Source: Firmicutes bacterium UBA4996
Lineage (GTDB): Bacteria; Bacillota; Limnochordia; Darwinibacteriales; Darwinibacteriaceae
Assembly: GCA_002396805.1 (NCBI GenBank)
Contig: DGYW01000059.1
Location: 1,485 to 7,419, forward strand
Length of the DNA: 5,935 bases
Reading direction: 5' to 3'
A program made the translations under genes and the position numbers. How positions within the stretch are numbered: the stretch's first letter is position 1; the number at the start of each line of letters is the position of its first letter. Below the pieces are notes generated by a model. That model made no database searches and was not told the DNA's origin. It saw nothing but the letters and a program-made list of their open reading frames with translations. This document shows positions 5,271-5,935 of this stretch, piece by piece.

Positions 5271-5901
5271 TATTGCTTATCCTCCGATTCTGTTTTCGAT
5301 ACAAATGATTGTATTGACGAACATGTCTTTTCAACTCTTCAATGGCCTGCGCCTCATCTTTGGTGTTGTTATCGTATTTATGGAGTAATAAAAAGACTGG
5401 GGCATAAAAGTGCAAGGCCATGGTATAAGCATCTCCCTGGATGAACCGGCCATCATCAATAAACTGTTGAAGCACCTTGGCTTGATTATCCAGGATATTT
5501 TCTATGAACGTTGTCCGGAAAATCTCCCCAAGCTCTTGGTTGCCGTATTGTTCAATGGTAAGTAAGCGCCTCAGCTTAGAAATATAGTCATCTTTAAGGT
5601 AAAACAGAAAAATGTTCGTACATAGAGTTTCAAAGGCTTCATCCGAAAAGCTATCGTATAAACTGGAAATATTAGGATCGCCAGTTTTAGGAACCTGCAA
5701 GCTCTCTAATGTTTTCTGATACCTCTGGAAGGTCTCCCTAACAATAGTATCCAAAATATTCCGTTTATTCTTGAAATGGTTATACAGCGAACTTTCCTTA
5801 ATTCCTACAGCGCCAGCGATCTCGCGGATTGTCACTGCCTCGTAACCGTAGCTAGAAAATAGGGTCAACGCTTCGTACAAGATTTTTTCTCTGGTCGTCA
5901 A
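5254..5901 (-). CDS. TetR/AcrR-family transcriptional regulator
   Basis: A repressor-type regulator of about 215 residues. The N-terminal domain holds the TetR helix-turn-helix: TTREKILYEALTLFSSYGYE, then TIREIAGAVGIKESSLYNHF at about residues 24-43. The remaining 170 residues are helical and variable, as expected for a ligand-binding and dimerisation domain. I place the start at TTG 5901-5899 because AAGGAGA lies seven bases upstream. A GTG at 5922 is in frame but lies upstream of that site and adds seven unconserved residues. The reading frame ends inside the DUF998 start region, giving a two-gene operon. By analogy with other TetR operons it probably represses its own operon until a ligand binds. 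The promoter and operator lie beyond the right edge and cannot be seen. Confidence 0.92.
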   Translation of the reverse strand: MTTREKILYEALTLFSSYGYEAVTIREIAGAVGIKESSLYNHFKNKRNILDTIVRETFQRYQKTLESLQVPKTGDPNISSLYDSFSDEAFETLCTNIFLFYLKDDYISKLRRLLTIEQYGNQELGEIFRTTFIENILDNQAKVLQQFIDDGRFIQGDAYTMALHFYAPVFLLLHKYDNNTKDEAQAIEELKRHVRQYNHLYRKQNRRISNNESTD

Positions 5902-5935
5902 ATTCGATTCTCCTTCACACACTGCCTGGTTCTCT

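Overview
The window looks like chromosomal DNA of a low-to-moderate GC Firmicute of the Clostridia type. Desulfitobacterium/Desulfosporosinus-like lineages are my best guess, by inference only. The reasons are strong AGGAGG-type ribosome binding sites, frequent GTG and TTG starts, and the families present: DUF6483, DUF116, DUF998, an AbrB/MazE-type antitoxin and an IS21-type element. I found no rRNA, tRNA, CRISPR array or phage module.

Layout. Positions 1-246 hold no convincing gene. A minus-strand block runs from about 2072 down to 247: a broken peptidase-MA-like zinc protease (1618-2072), an intact small membrane protein of DUF3592 type (1112-1570), a GNAT acetyltransferase with an internal deletion (664-1084) and an intact DUF6483 protein (247-606). 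Positions 2073-3188 are a mosaic of fossils. A second GNAT gene, minus strand, has its start at 3188-3050 and its end at 2517-2248. Between the halves lies a plus-strand IS21 remnant in which a piece of istA is fused directly to the end of istB. From 3364 to 3890 there is a plus-strand toxin-antitoxin locus with a promoter, an operator-like repeat cluster, an intact AbrB-type antitoxin and only the last third of a RelE/ParE toxin. A DUF116 gene at 4003-4580, minus strand, keeps both ends but has lost its middle. The right end (4599-5901, minus strand) is the healthiest part: a TetR-family repressor overlapping a six-helix DUF998 membrane protein.

How it fits together. Only five genes look intact: DUF6483, the DUF3592-like protein, the antitoxin, DUF998 and TetR. 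The other protein genes are decayed. Several decayed genes share one pattern: recognisable beginning and end with the centre missing, plus one-base frameshifts. The window therefore reads as a deletion-scarred pseudogene cluster between a stress-type cassette on the left and a regulator/membrane-protein operon on the right. I see no new multi-gene system here. The most informative items are the antitoxin that outlived its toxin, its triple-repeat operator, and the reconstruction of a GNAT gene split by an antisense IS21.
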